Shown here: piece by piece, positions 1-7,609 of the stretch
How the letters are laid out: the number at the start of each line of letters is the position of its first letter
Numbering within the stretch: position 1 is the stretch's first letter
Assembly (NCBI RefSeq): GCF_024172125.1
Contig: NZ_JAMZEA010000012.1
Location: 62,001 to 126,000, forward strand
Source: Actinomadura rupiterrae
GTDB lineage: Bacteria; Actinomycetota; Actinomycetes; Streptosporangiales; Streptosporangiaceae
Length of the DNA stretch: 64,000 bases
Reading direction: 5' to 3'
The notes under the pieces: generated by a model
Told to the model about the DNA's origin: nothing
The model's database searches: none
What the model saw: the letters and a program-made list of their open reading frames with translations, nothing else
Translations under genes and position numbers: made by a program

Positions 1-470
1 CCGGCGACGGCGGTCAGCCCGGTCTCGCCGAGCGCCGCGACGACGCGCCGGAGCACCTCGCGGGGGCCTTCGGGGCAGGGGTCGGTGACGTGCGGCTCGA
101 AGGCGTCGCCGAGGCAGTGCGCGACGCCCGGCTCCCACGGGAGCGGGGCGAGCGTCGCCAGGTCCGGGACGACCCGGATGTCCGGCAGGCCGGCGCCGAG
201 TCCCTCGGGCAGCGGCACCACGTCCCCCTGCGGCGTGGTGTGGTAGACGGCGCGGCAGAACGCCAGGCCGTGCTCCATCACCGCGGGCAGCCGCTCGACC
301 AGGACGTCCCGGGCGCGCTCGGTCCCGATGAGGTCCGGGTAGGCGACGCGGACGACGTCGATCCCGGCCGCGGCCAGCCGCTCGACGACCTGCTCGACGG
401 GCTCGCCGCCGCGTCCTGCGTGCTGGTGCCCGGCCCCGCGGGCGCGGGCACCGTCGAGTGGGTTGCTCAC
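1..470 (-). CDS. Glutamine synthetase-like gamma-glutamyl ligase, N-terminal part (cut by window edge)
   Basis: Translating the minus strand from GTG at 470 gives an open frame that runs off the left edge (about 156 residues). It has the beta-grasp start of the glutamine synthetase fold: VVRVAYPDLIGTERARDV near residue 40, then PDIRVVPDLATLAPLPWEPG near residue 100. These match GlnA-like enzymes such as PuuA that ligate glutamate to amines. A GAGGGAG ribosome site lies about 8 bases upstream. The catalytic barrel is outside the window, so true glutamine synthetase cannot be excluded. The nearby PuuC-like, PuuD-like and permease genes favour an amine-glutamylating role. It is divergent from the decarboxylase-like gene at 629. 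Confidence 0.8.
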   Translation of the reverse strand, partial: MSNPLDGARARGAGHQHAGRGGEPVEQVVERLAAAGIDVVRVAYPDLIGTERARDVLVERLPAVMEHGLAFCRAVYHTTPQGDVVPLPEGLGAGLPDIRVVPDLATLAPLPWEPGVAHCLGDAFEPHVTDPCPEGPREVLRRVVAALGETGLTAVA

Positions 471-489
471 CGTCGAACTCCCTCACCGG

Positions 490-517
490 GGGGTCATTTG
501 ACCCCAAACCATATGGT
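490..517. promoter_or_regulatory. Two adjacent palindromes upstream of the glutamine synthetase-like gene
   Basis: GGGGTCATTTGACCCC (490-505) is a perfect 7+2+7 inverted repeat. It is followed by ACCATATGGT (508-517), a perfect 10-base palindrome. Both lie 20-48 bases upstream of the GTG start. The core TTTGACCCCAAA recurs exactly at 9055-9066 before the hpaE-like gene, so a shared regulator is plausible. The regulator is unknown. Confidence 0.5.
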
Positions 518-590
518 CGGAAGTAAGCGCTGACAAGCCCCCTTTCGTCCAGTTTCGTGGCACCTCTGGCCGACCTCCGGCTCGCGCCGA

Positions 591-612
591 TATCGTACGG
601 GCCCAAACGAGC
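591..612. promoter_or_regulatory. Probable MarR operator, site 1
   Basis: TATCGTACGGGCCCAAACGA followed by GC lies 17 bases upstream of the decarboxylase-like start. Nearly the same sequence occurs at 3163-3184 and 12045-12066. The outer TCGT/ACGA bases form an imperfect inverted repeat. Assignment to the MarR protein at 3263 is inference from one copy lying in its own promoter region. Confidence 0.6.
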
Positions 613-628
613 ACCTCGAAGGAGCAGC

Positions 629-1414
629 ATGGACGTGCGAGGCTTCCTGCACCCCCGAACCGCGACGGGCCGTTCGTCGCTGATCCCGAGCCCGCCGTGG
701 CACTACTCCGGCGACCTGCTCACCGTCGAGTACCGGACGGACCCGGCCCGCGTGGCCGAACTGCTCCCCGCGCCGCTCTCCCTCGCGGACGAGGACCCGG
801 GCGCCGTCGCGCTGATCTGGGCGGACTGGCAGTCCTGCTCGTCCTCCGGCGAGGAACTGCTCGACCCCGTCCGGTCGCAGTACAAGGAGTGCTTCGCCGT
901 CGTCCGATGCTCCTTCGAAGGCCGGACGTACTCGCGCTGCGTCTACATCTGGGTCGACAAGGACTTCGCCATCGCGCGCGGCCTGCACCAGGGCTACCCG
1001 AAGAAGCTCGGCTCGATCCACCAGACCCGTCCGCACCCCTTCGGCGCCGCCGCGCCGCGCATCGCCGAGGGCGGACGCTTCGGCGCGACCCTCGCCGCCG
1101 CCGACCGCCGCCTCGCCGAGGCCGTCGTCACGCTGCGCGAGCCGTCCGAGACCAACGGCTTCGTGAACGGCCACCCGATGGCCCACCACCGCTACCTGCC
1201 GAGCATCGAGACCGGCGGCGCGCCCGCCCTGGACGAGCTCATCGAGTCCGGCGCGTCCTCCTTCGAAGCCGGCCCGGCCTGGCGCGGCGACGCCGACCTC
1301 CGCCTCTTCGACTCCCCCACCGAGGAACTCGCCGCGCTCCACGTCGACGAGATCATCGGCGCCTACTACCGCCAGGTCGGCGTCGTCTGGAACGGCGGCC
1401 GCAAACTAACCTGA
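629..1414 (+). CDS. Acetoacetate decarboxylase-family protein
   Basis: This 261-residue protein resembles the acetoacetate decarboxylase superfamily. It opens with PPWHYSGDLLTVEYRTDP, includes the substrate-pocket stretch GYPKKLGSIHQTR near residue 130 (a lysine-containing segment, with the Schiff-base lysine of the family expected here), and ends with an HVDEIIGAYY stretch. ATG 629 is chosen because AAGGAG lies at 619-624. Many members of this family are not acetoacetate decarboxylases but act on other keto acids, which may suit the surrounding aromatic and amine catabolic genes. A predicted MarR site sits just upstream. The exact substrate is unknown. Confidence 0.75.
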   Translation: MDVRGFLHPRTATGRSSLIPSPPWHYSGDLLTVEYRTDPARVAELLPAPLSLADEDPGAVALIWADWQSCSSSGEELLDPVRSQYKECFAVVRCSFEGRTYSRCVYIWVDKDFAIARGLHQGYPKKLGSIHQTRPHPFGAAAPRIAEGGRFGATLAAADRRLAEAVVTLREPSETNGFVNGHPMAHHRYLPSIETGGAPALDELIESGASSFEAGPAWRGDADLRLFDSPTEELAALHVDEIIGAYYRQVGVVWNGGRKLT

Positions 1415-1608
1415 CCCCCACCCCTGCGCTTTCCGACCCGCGGGGCTCGCCAGCGCCGCGAGGCTTGCCCATCCGCGGAGCTTGCCGACCAGCGGGCCTG
1501 CCAGCCTCGCGAGGATTGCTGACTCGCGGGGCTTGGCAGGACGGTGGGGGTTGGTTTGGTGCGGGCGGCGGGTCGGTAGGGCACCGGCGCGCCGCTTCGC
1601 AATTTGGG
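1415..1608. repeat. Convergent intergenic stretch with degenerate repeats
   Basis: The stretch between the two converging stop codons contains about five diverged copies of a 20-22 base GC-rich unit of the form cgcgagGCTTGCC. No gene or clear terminator was seen. Confidence 0.35.
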
Positions 1609-3054
1609 TCAGCCTCGGCCTATGCGTTCGTAGGAGGTCGGGCGGACGGTTCGGAGGACGAGTGCGAACGCGACTCCCGCCGCGGCGACGGCGAAGATGG
1701 TGCCGGGGAGGATCCAGACCAGCGGGGAGTTCTTGTCCGCGCCGAGCAGGGCGTCGAAGTTCCGCAGGCAGACGACGAACAGGGCGGCCAGGCCGAGCGC
1801 GGCCAGGACGGGCGCGATGAGGCGGTTCCAGAGGTTCTCGCCGCGCGCGTCCTTCAGGAAGTACGCGACGACGGCGGCCGAGGTGAGCGCCAGCAGGAGC
1901 ATCACGCCGAGCGCGCCGAGGTTGGTGAACCAGTTGAACAGCGTCAGCACCGGGTCCTTGCCGGACGCCGCGAAGACCACGACCACGGCGATCGCGAGGA
2001 CGGTCTGGGCGGCCGATCCCACGTGCGGGGAGCTGTGCTTCGGGTGCGTCCGGGCGAGCGGGGAGGGGAGCACGCCGTCCCGTCCGAGCGAGTAGAAGTA
2101 GCGCGCGACCGCGTTGTGGAACGACAGCAGCGCCGCGAACAGGCTCGTGACCAGGAAGAGCTGCGCGAGGTCGGAGAAGGACCTGTTCAGGTGCTCGGCG
2201 GCGAGGCTCCAGATCATGCCCGGCCCCTCCTTGCCGGACCGCTCGACGATGTGCCGCGGCCCGGCGCCGATCGTGATCGCCCACGCGGTGAACGCGTAGA
2301 AGAGCGCGATGACCGCGACGGCGATGTAGGTCGCGCGGGCGACCGTCCGGCGTGGGTCGCGGCACTCCTCGCTGTAGAGCGCGGCGGCCTCGAAGCCCAT
2401 GAAGCTCGCCATCGCGGCGACCATGGCCGCGCCGGTCGCGCCGGTCTGGACGGCGTCCCAGCCGAGGGGCTGCGCGGTCACGCCGTCCGGCGCGTCCGCG
2501 AACTGGGCGAGGTCGAACACCAGGACGGTCAGGAACTCGACCGCGAGCAGGACGCCGAGGACCCGCGCGTTCAGGTCGATGCGCCGGAACCCGAGGACGG
2601 CGACGACCGCGACGCCGGCGAGCGCGACCGTCCACCAGGGCAGGTCCCAGCCGAGCCTGCTCTTCAGCAGGTCGGCCGTCGTGAACCCGAAGATCCCGTA
2701 CAGGCCGACCTGCATCGTGTTGTAGGAGAGCAGCGCGATGAACGCGGTCGCGACTCCGGCGACGCGTCCGAGGCCGTGCGTGACGTAGGCGTAGAACGCG
2801 CCGGCGTTGGCGATCGAGCGGCTCATGGCGGCGTACCCGCCGGTGAACACGATGAGCAGGACGCCGAGGACGACGTACAGCGCGGGGATGCCGAGCGTCC
2901 GCGAGACCGCGAACGAGGTGGGCATGCCGCCCGCCGCGACGGTCAGGGGCGCGGACGCGGCGACGACGAAGAACACGATGCCGGGAACGCCGATGCGGCG
3001 TCCGGGGCGGTCGGCGGGAGCGGACAGGGGGGATGCGACGTCTGAGATCGCCAT
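1609..3054 (-). CDS. APC-superfamily amino acid/amine permease
   Basis: A 481-residue polytopic membrane protein with about 12 hydrophobic segments. The first segment carries GIVFFVVAASAPLTVAAGG, the usual APC-family signature, and later segments include SFMGFEAAALYSEE and FSDLAQLFLVTSLFAALLS. It should import an amino acid or amine by proton symport. It is divergent from the MarR gene and shares its promoter region with two copies of the putative MarR operator. Its place next to gamma-glutamylation genes suggests it imports the amine substrate, as PuuP does for putrescine. The C-terminal tail beyond the last segment is short. Confidence 0.88.
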   Translation of the reverse strand: MAISDVASPLSAPADRPGRRIGVPGIVFFVVAASAPLTVAAGGMPTSFAVSRTLGIPALYVVLGVLLIVFTGGYAAMSRSIANAGAFYAYVTHGLGRVAGVATAFIALLSYNTMQVGLYGIFGFTTADLLKSRLGWDLPWWTVALAGVAVVAVLGFRRIDLNARVLGVLLAVEFLTVLVFDLAQFADAPDGVTAQPLGWDAVQTGATGAAMVAAMASFMGFEAAALYSEECRDPRRTVARATYIAVAVIALFYAFTAWAITIGAGPRHIVERSGKEGPGMIWSLAAEHLNRSFSDLAQLFLVTSLFAALLSFHNAVARYFYSLGRDGVLPSPLARTHPKHSSPHVGSAAQTVLAIAVVVVFAASGKDPVLTLFNWFTNLGALGVMLLLALTSAAVVAYFLKDARGENLWNRLIAPVLAALGLAALFVVCLRNFDALLGADKNSPLVWILPGTIFAVAAAGVAFALVLRTVRPTSYERIGRG

Positions 3055-3130
3055 CAGCGGCTCCAGGCTGGGCGCGACAGGACGCCCGGCGCGGCGGGAC
3101 CTCTGGACACGGCACGCGGGCCGAAGGAGG

Positions 3131-3184
3131 TCGTTCGGCCCCGCACGACGTCCGGGTCGCCCGATCGTACGGATTCAAACGAGC
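3131..3184. promoter_or_regulatory. Two probable MarR operators between the permease and marR
   Basis: GATCGTACGGATTCAAACGA lies at 3163-3182, the same motif as at 591 and 12045. A weaker copy in the opposite orientation, TCGTTCGGCCCCGCACGA, lies at 3131-3148. On the minus strand TACGAT in the main copy could be the permease -10 box, so binding would block transcription. A pair of sites between a regulator and a divergent target is typical of MarR autoregulation. Confidence 0.6.
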
Positions 3185-3262
3185 GCCGACAAGGGTAGGT
3201 TCTGCTTGAGCCACGGCGGAACGCTGGGCGGCGGGACGGCTTCCGAGACGGATGGAGAGCGC

Positions 3263-3835
3263 GTGACCGGGCACCACACCCTCGGCGAGACCGAGCAGGC
3301 GATCCAGCGACGGCTCGGCGACGTGCCCATCCGGCACGACGCGATGATGGCGGTCTCGAACATCTACCGCGCCGCGACGGCCATCCGGCAGCACGTCGAG
3401 GGCTCGGTGCTGCGCCAGGCCGACCTCACCTGGACCGCGTTCGTCGTCCTGTGGGTGGTGTGGATCTGGGACGAGATGGAGACCCGGCACGTCGCCGAGG
3501 AGGCGGGCATCTCCAAGGGCACGCTCACCGGCGTCGTCCGCACCCTGGAAGGACGCGGCCTCCTGGAGCGCCGTCAGCACGCCACCGACGGCCGGCTCGT
3601 CCTGCTCCGCCTGACCGCCGAGGGGTCGGACCTGATGTGCGACCTCTTCCCGGCGTTCAACGCCGAGGAGGCCTTCGTGGCGACACCGCTGTCACCTGGC
3701 GAGAGCAAGAGTCTGGCGCATTCGCTGCGTGCCATCGTCGAGCACCTGGAGGCCGAGGGCGACGACCGCCGCAAGGCCCTCCGCGCCGACTCCCCACCCC
3801 CACCCCGCCGCTCCGGCCGCCGCCCCCGCCTCTAA
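3263..3835 (+). CDS. MarR-family transcriptional regulator
   Basis: A 190-residue winged-helix protein. The recognition region reads ETRHVAEEAGISKGTLTGVV near residue 75, followed by a wing with ERRQHATDGRLVLLRLT, the usual MarR Asp-Gly-Arg wing. The C-terminus is Pro/Arg-rich (PPPPRRSGRRP) and may be extended by a local repeat-rich region. GTG 3263 follows GGAGAG at 3254-3259, a rather short spacing. MarR proteins of this sort usually sense phenolic ligands and repress neighbouring catabolic genes. The likely operators are described at 591, 3131-3184 and 12045. Confidence 0.85.
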   Translation: MTGHHTLGETEQAIQRRLGDVPIRHDAMMAVSNIYRAATAIRQHVEGSVLRQADLTWTAFVVLWVVWIWDEMETRHVAEEAGISKGTLTGVVRTLEGRGLLERRQHATDGRLVLLRLTAEGSDLMCDLFPAFNAEEAFVATPLSPGESKSLAHSLRAIVEHLEAEGDDRRKALRADSPPPPRRSGRRPRL

Positions 3836-4165
3836 CCCACCAACACCCACCACCACCCCCCGCCCCACCCCGCCCCGCACCTCCGCCCGCCCCGCGCCTC
3901 CGCCCCACGCTTCCGTCCGCCCCGGGTCTCCGCCCGCACCGCCCCACACCTCCGTCCCGCGCCACGCGTCCGCCCGCCCCACGTCTCGTCCCACGCGTCC
4001 GTCCGCCCCGCCCCTCGCCCGCACCGTCCCGCGCCTCCGCCCCGCCCGCGCCTCCGTCCGCCCAGCGCCTCTGCCCTGCCATGCGCCTCCGTCGCGCTGG
4101 GGCTCCGTCCGCTCCGCACCTCGAACCCTGCGCCGACAAGCATCCGCGCGCCTCCTCCATCCCAG
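3836..4165. repeat. C-rich low-complexity intergenic DNA
   Basis: No gene is supported here. The plus strand is strongly C-rich and purine-poor, with many diverged copies of a roughly 12-22 base unit such as CCTCCGTCCGCCCC. Open frames exist on both strands but encode only Pro/Arg or Gly/Arg-rich low-complexity peptides. Confidence 0.5.
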
Positions 4166-4443
4166 GGTGAGTGAATACTCACTGACCGCGAGTGGGCAAT
4201 CACTCACCTCAACCGGCCGACGCGATGGCGTCCACGAGGAGCATGCAAGAGCGCGGGATCGCCGACGACGCCGGGCCCAGCAGGACGACGCCCCGCCTCC
4301 GCCCCGGCGCCTTGGGCCCCGCGTCGGCAGACATCTCGCACCTCACCCCACCCCGGGGTGGGTGAATGCTCACTGAGCGCTAGTGAGTATTCACTCACCT
4401 CGGTTGCGAGTGAATGCCCAGTGAGTGCTAGTGAGCGTTCACT
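4166..4443. repeat. Three related hairpin elements
   Basis: Three copies of an element built on GAGTGAATAC/GTATTCACTC occur at 4166-4208 (9-base perfect stem GGTGAGTGA/TCACTCACC), 4357-4399 (18-base stem with two G-T pairs, 7-base loop) and about 4405-4447 (more diverged). They lie downstream of the FAD reductase stop and around a copy of its 3' end. They may act as terminators or, since they resemble TetR-type operators, as protein sites. Confidence 0.6.
4209..4292 (-). pseudogene. Duplicated 3' end of the FAD reductase gene
   Basis: The minus strand reads GVVLLGPASSAIPRSCMLLV and then a stop codon. The real gene end reads GVVLLGLASAIPRYRKLLMD before its own stop about 240 bases away. The copy has one extra codon and several substitutions, and it keeps the stop codon and flanking hairpin. 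No start or rest of the gene is present. It is a local duplication of the gene's last 27 or so codons. Confidence 0.65.
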
Positions 4444-4447
4444 TACC

Positions 4448-5629
4448 TCAGACGGATGCGGGGGTGGCGTCCATGAGGAGCTTGCGGTACCGCGGGATCG
4501 CCGAGGCCAGGCCCAGCAGGACGACGCCTACGAGCTCGCCGTCGCGGTGGTAGCCGACGGCGCATTCGGACGTCATGTCCCCTTCGAGGACGCGGATGTC
4601 GTCCGCGCCCAGGCCAGGCACGCCGAAGGACTGGATGCGCATGTCGTACTGGTCGCTCCAGAACGACGGGAGCGGGACGAAGGGCGGGGCGTCCACACCG
4701 AGGAGCGTGCGGGCGGCCTTGCGGGCGGTGTCGGTCGGGATCGACCAGTGCTCCACCCGGCGGCACACGTCGTCGTAGCGGACGTTGGGGAAGCGGGCCA
4801 CGTCGCCGACCGCCACGATGTCCGGACGGCCCTCGACGCGCAGGTCGGCGTCGCAGAGGACGCCGTCGGACAGGTCCAGGCCGTTGCCGTCCAGCCAGGA
4901 GACGCACGGGGTCGATCCGACGGCCTCGATGATGACGTCGGCGGCGACCGCCGAGCCGTCCGAGAGCACGACATCCGCGGCAGTGCGGCTCGATATGCCC
5001 GTTGAGAAGGCGGTTACGGTGCGGCCTAGGAGGAAGCGGACGCCCTCGGCCTCGTGGCGGCGGCGCAGTTCGGCGCCCAGGTCGGGGCCGAGCGGGGTCA
5101 TCAGGGGCTCGGCGGCAGCGCAGACGACCGTGACCTCGGCGCCGAGCCTGCGGGCGGTCGCGGCGACCTCGCAGCCGACGAAGCCCGCGCCGATCACGAC
5201 GACCCGGACGCCCGGCGCGAGGGACGCGCGGAGGCGGGTCGCGTCGTCCAGGGTTCGGACGACGTGGCGGCGGTCCTCCAGCCCGGGCAGCGGCAGCCGG
5301 CGCGGACGCAGGCCCGTCGCGACCACGAGGCCGTCGTAGGCGAGGGTCGAGCCGTCCAGCAGGGTGAGCCAGCGGGCAGCGAGGTCGGACGAGACGACCG
5401 GCATGCCCAGCCGCCAGTCCACGTCCTCGACCGAGGAGCGCATCCGGAACGCGACCGCCGCGTGCGTGACCTCGGAGGCGAGCACCTCCTTGGACAGCGG
5501 CGGGCGGTTGTAGGGCCGGTACGGCTCGTCCCCGACCACGGTCAGCTGCCCGGTGAACCCGGCCGCGCGCAACTGCTCGGCCGCGCGCAGCCCGCCCATG
5601 GACGCGCCGACCACCACGATCCGCCGCAT
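4448..5629 (-). CDS. FAD-dependent ferredoxin reductase
   Basis: This roughly 393-residue protein has an N-terminal FAD site VVVGASMGGLRAAEQLR, a central NAD(P) site VVVIGAGFVGCEVAATARRL near residue 150, and the FAD-contact motif IVAVGDVARFP near residue 270. This is the ferredoxin reductase/BphA4 family that passes electrons from NAD(P)H to a small ferredoxin. The adjacent ferredoxin gene is the likely partner. The GGAGGG site abuts an ATG at 5635 but is well spaced for ATG 5629, so 5629 is preferred. It is the last gene of the hpa-like operon. Confidence 0.88.
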   Translation of the reverse strand: MRRIVVVGASMGGLRAAEQLRAAGFTGQLTVVGDEPYRPYNRPPLSKEVLASEVTHAAVAFRMRSSVEDVDWRLGMPVVSSDLAARWLTLLDGSTLAYDGLVVATGLRPRRLPLPGLEDRRHVVRTLDDATRLRASLAPGVRVVVIGAGFVGCEVAATARRLGAEVTVVCAAAEPLMTPLGPDLGAELRRRHEAEGVRFLLGRTVTAFSTGISSRTAADVVLSDGSAVAADVIIEAVGSTPCVSWLDGNGLDLSDGVLCDADLRVEGRPDIVAVGDVARFPNVRYDDVCRRVEHWSIPTDTARKAARTLLGVDAPPFVPLPSFWSDQYDMRIQSFGVPGLGADDIRVLEGDMTSECAVGYHRDGELVGVVLLGLASAIPRYRKLLMDATPASV

Positions 5630-5644
5630 GCTCATCCCTCCAGG

Positions 5645-5833
5645 TCAGCCTTCGAGAGTGATGGCTTGGAGGGGGCAGACGTCGGCGGCTTCCTCCACGG
5701 CGTCGCGAAGGGAGTCGTCGGGAACCGACTCGTACTCCAGGTGGCCCTCGGCGTTCAGGCGGAACACCTCGGGGGCGGAGAAGACGCACTGGCCGTGGTC
5801 CTGGCAGCGGTCCATGTCCACGATGATCTTCAT
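5645..5833 (-). CDS. Small 3Fe-4S type ferredoxin
   Basis: A 62-residue ferredoxin with the pattern CQDHGQC near residue 10 and ADVCPLQAI near the end, typical of the single-cluster ferredoxins that serve P450s and some ring hydroxylases. ATG 5833 gives the family N-terminus MKIIVDMDRC and follows GAGAGG. It lies between the FAA hydrolase-like gene and the reductase. The terminal oxygenase is not in this operon. The P450 at 15805 has its own ferredoxin. Confidence 0.88.
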   Translation of the reverse strand: MKIIVDMDRCQDHGQCVFSAPEVFRLNAEGHLEYESVPDDSLRDAVEEAADVCPLQAITLEG

Positions 5834-5858
5834 GGCGGCGGTTCCTCTCAAGCGAAGG

Positions 5859-6707
5859 TCAGCGGCGCGGCGCGCGGATGCCGCGGAATTCCCAGTCGCC
5901 GCCGAAGGCGGTCGAGACGACCTCTTCGGACTCGGTGGGCTGGGCTCCGCAGTCGTCGCGGACCGGCACGGGGCCCGTGACGATGTGGTTGGTGAGGCGG
6001 CCCAGGCCCTCGGCCTCGACCTCGACGACGTCGCCGGGCGCGACCGGGCGGGAGTTGGCCGGGGTGCCGGAGAGCAGGACGTCGCCGGGGTTGAGGGTGA
6101 TCGTGCGGGCGATGTCGGCGACGAGGTAGTGCATGTCCCACTGCATCTCGTCGGTCGAGCCGTCCTGGACGAGTTCGCCGTTGACGTAGGTGCGCAGGTA
6201 CTTGCCGCGGAAGTCCCAGCCGGTGACGAGGCCGGGGCCGAGCGGGCAGAGGGTGTCGGAGCCCTTGACGCGCAGCATCGAGCCCGCGTCGGTGTCGCGG
6301 AAGTCGTGCAGGCCGTAGTCGTTGGCGACCGTGTAGCCCGCGATGTAGTCGCCCGCCTCGGCGGGCGCGATGTTGCGCGCGGTGCGGCCGATGACGATGG
6401 CGATCTCGCCCTCGTAGTTGAGGTACTTGCAGCCCTCGGGCCGGACGACCGCGCCGTTGTGGGAGTTCAGCGCGGACGTCGGCTTGTGGAAGTAGGTCGG
6501 CGCGGGCGGCAGCGAGGTCTGGAACTCCTCGACGCGGCTGCGGTGGTTCAGGTGCACCGCGATGATCTTGGACGGCTCGACCGGCGGCAGGTGCACGGCG
6601 CCGGTGACCGGGACGCGGCGGCCGTCGGCGGACACCAGCTCCGAGCCGTCGCGCACGACGCGGGTCACCGCGCCGTCCAGCAGGATCCGGCGGTACTCCA
6701 CGGTCAT
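5859..6707 (-). CDS. Fumarylacetoacetate hydrolase-family isomerase/decarboxylase (HpaG-like)
   Basis: A 282-residue FAH-fold enzyme. It has KPTSALNSHNGAVVRP, the metal-binding NYEGEIAIVIGR, and RVKGSDTLCPLGPGLV, which resembles the isomerase/decarboxylase HpaG of homoprotocatechuate degradation. It should act on the aldehyde-oxidised ring-cleavage product. The start overlaps the stop of the dioxygenase gene (ATGA at 6707-6704), so the two are translationally coupled. The E. coli protein is a two-domain fusion of about 430 residues, while this one is single-domain. A different FAH hydrolase role remains possible. Confidence 0.85.
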   Translation of the reverse strand: MTVEYRRILLDGAVTRVVRDGSELVSADGRRVPVTGAVHLPPVEPSKIIAVHLNHRSRVEEFQTSLPPAPTYFHKPTSALNSHNGAVVRPEGCKYLNYEGEIAIVIGRTARNIAPAEAGDYIAGYTVANDYGLHDFRDTDAGSMLRVKGSDTLCPLGPGLVTGWDFRGKYLRTYVNGELVQDGSTDEMQWDMHYLVADIARTITLNPGDVLLSGTPANSRPVAPGDVVEVEAEGLGRLTNHIVTGPVPVRDDCGAQPTESEEVVSTAFGGDWEFRGIRAPRR

Positions 6708-7609
6708 CGGGCCGTCCATCCGTTCTCGGGCCGGTCGAACCAGAGGTGCACCTGGCCCGTGCCGACGCTGTTCTCGTACTCGCTGTAGAGGCGGCCGGGG
6801 GCGGTGCAGTCCCGCTCGCCCAGCGCGCCGATCATCATCAGGTAGTGCCCGAAGCGAGCCTCGGGCTTGTACTTGAGGAACTCCGGCATGTTGTCCAGGA
6901 CGCGGGCGTGGTCGCCCTTCCCGAACCACTCGATGAGCTGCTCGTCCGCGCGCCGCGCCGCGTCGGTGAAGATGTGGGACGGGTCGGCGGACTCGTGGTC
7001 GCGGATCTGCCGCAGCGGCCAGAAGGTGTGCGACAGCGCGCCGGACGCGATCAGCAGGACGCGCCGGTCGGTGTCGGCGATGCCCGCGGCGAGCGCGCGG
7101 CCGAGTCGCAGGTTGTCCTCGACGTCGGCGGTCTGGCACACGCCGATCGAGATCCACTTCTTGCCCGCCTGGTCCAGGTACGGGAAGTCGCGGACGCCGA
7201 GGAACGTCCACAGGTTGACCGTGGCGTAGTGGATCGGCAGGTACGGGTCGTCCACCGGGGTGATCCAGGTGCCCTGCTCGGCCGCGTGCGAGGCGATCGC
7301 GTGCGCCAGCTCGGGGTCGCCCGGGAAGTCGTACGGCACCCGGCACATGCCGCGCGGCAGCTCGTCCGACGTGTAGAGCCCGGCGCGGCGGGCGTGCGCG
7401 GTGACGACGAACTCGACGGTCGTGGCCCAGTGCGAGTCGAGGACGACGACGGTGTCGTAGTCGTCCCGGTCGAAGACGTCCGCGCGGAGCCGTTCGAGGC
7501 CGGCGACGAGCGTGGAGTCCTCGCCGTTGTTCAGCTCGCGGCGCGTGACCTCGGGCAGGACGATGGTGGGGACGTGCGCGAGCAGCCCCGCGCCGACTAC
7601 TTCTCCCAT
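6704..7609 (-). CDS. hpaD: 3,4-dihydroxyphenylacetate 2,3-dioxygenase-like extradiol dioxygenase
   Basis: A 301-residue class III (LigB-fold) extradiol dioxygenase. Recognisable pieces are AHVPTIVLPEV with the first metal histidine (about residue 12), VVLDSHWATTVEF with the second, GLYTSDELPRGM, IASGALSHTFWP, and the end NSVGTGQVHLWF. These follow E. coli-type HpaD closely. It uses non-haem iron to open the ring of homoprotocatechuate or a similar catechol in the cytoplasm. The start overlaps the end of the upstream dehydrogenase by 13 bases and is coupled to the next gene by ATGA. Confidence 0.88.
   Translation of the reverse strand: MGEVVGAGLLAHVPTIVLPEVTRRELNNGEDSTLVAGLERLRADVFDRDDYDTVVVLDSHWATTVEFVVTAHARRAGLYTSDELPRGMCRVPYDFPGDPELAHAIASHAAEQGTWITPVDDPYLPIHYATVNLWTFLGVRDFPYLDQAGKKWISIGVCQTADVEDNLRLGRALAAGIADTDRRVLLIASGALSHTFWPLRQIRDHESADPSHIFTDAARRADEQLIEWFGKGDHARVLDNMPEFLKYKPEARFGHYLMMIGALGERDCTAPGRLYSEYENSVGTGQVHLWFDRPENGWTAR

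Noticed and set aside
1609..3580. Long reverse-strand and opposite-strand frames overlapping the permease
   Set aside because: They are shadow frames of a GC-rich gene. Only the 481-residue frame has membrane segments and a family match.
4166..4443. Insertion sequence ends suggested by the inverted repeats
   Set aside because: No transposase or target-site duplication is present. The copies are tandem hairpins beside a duplicated gene end.
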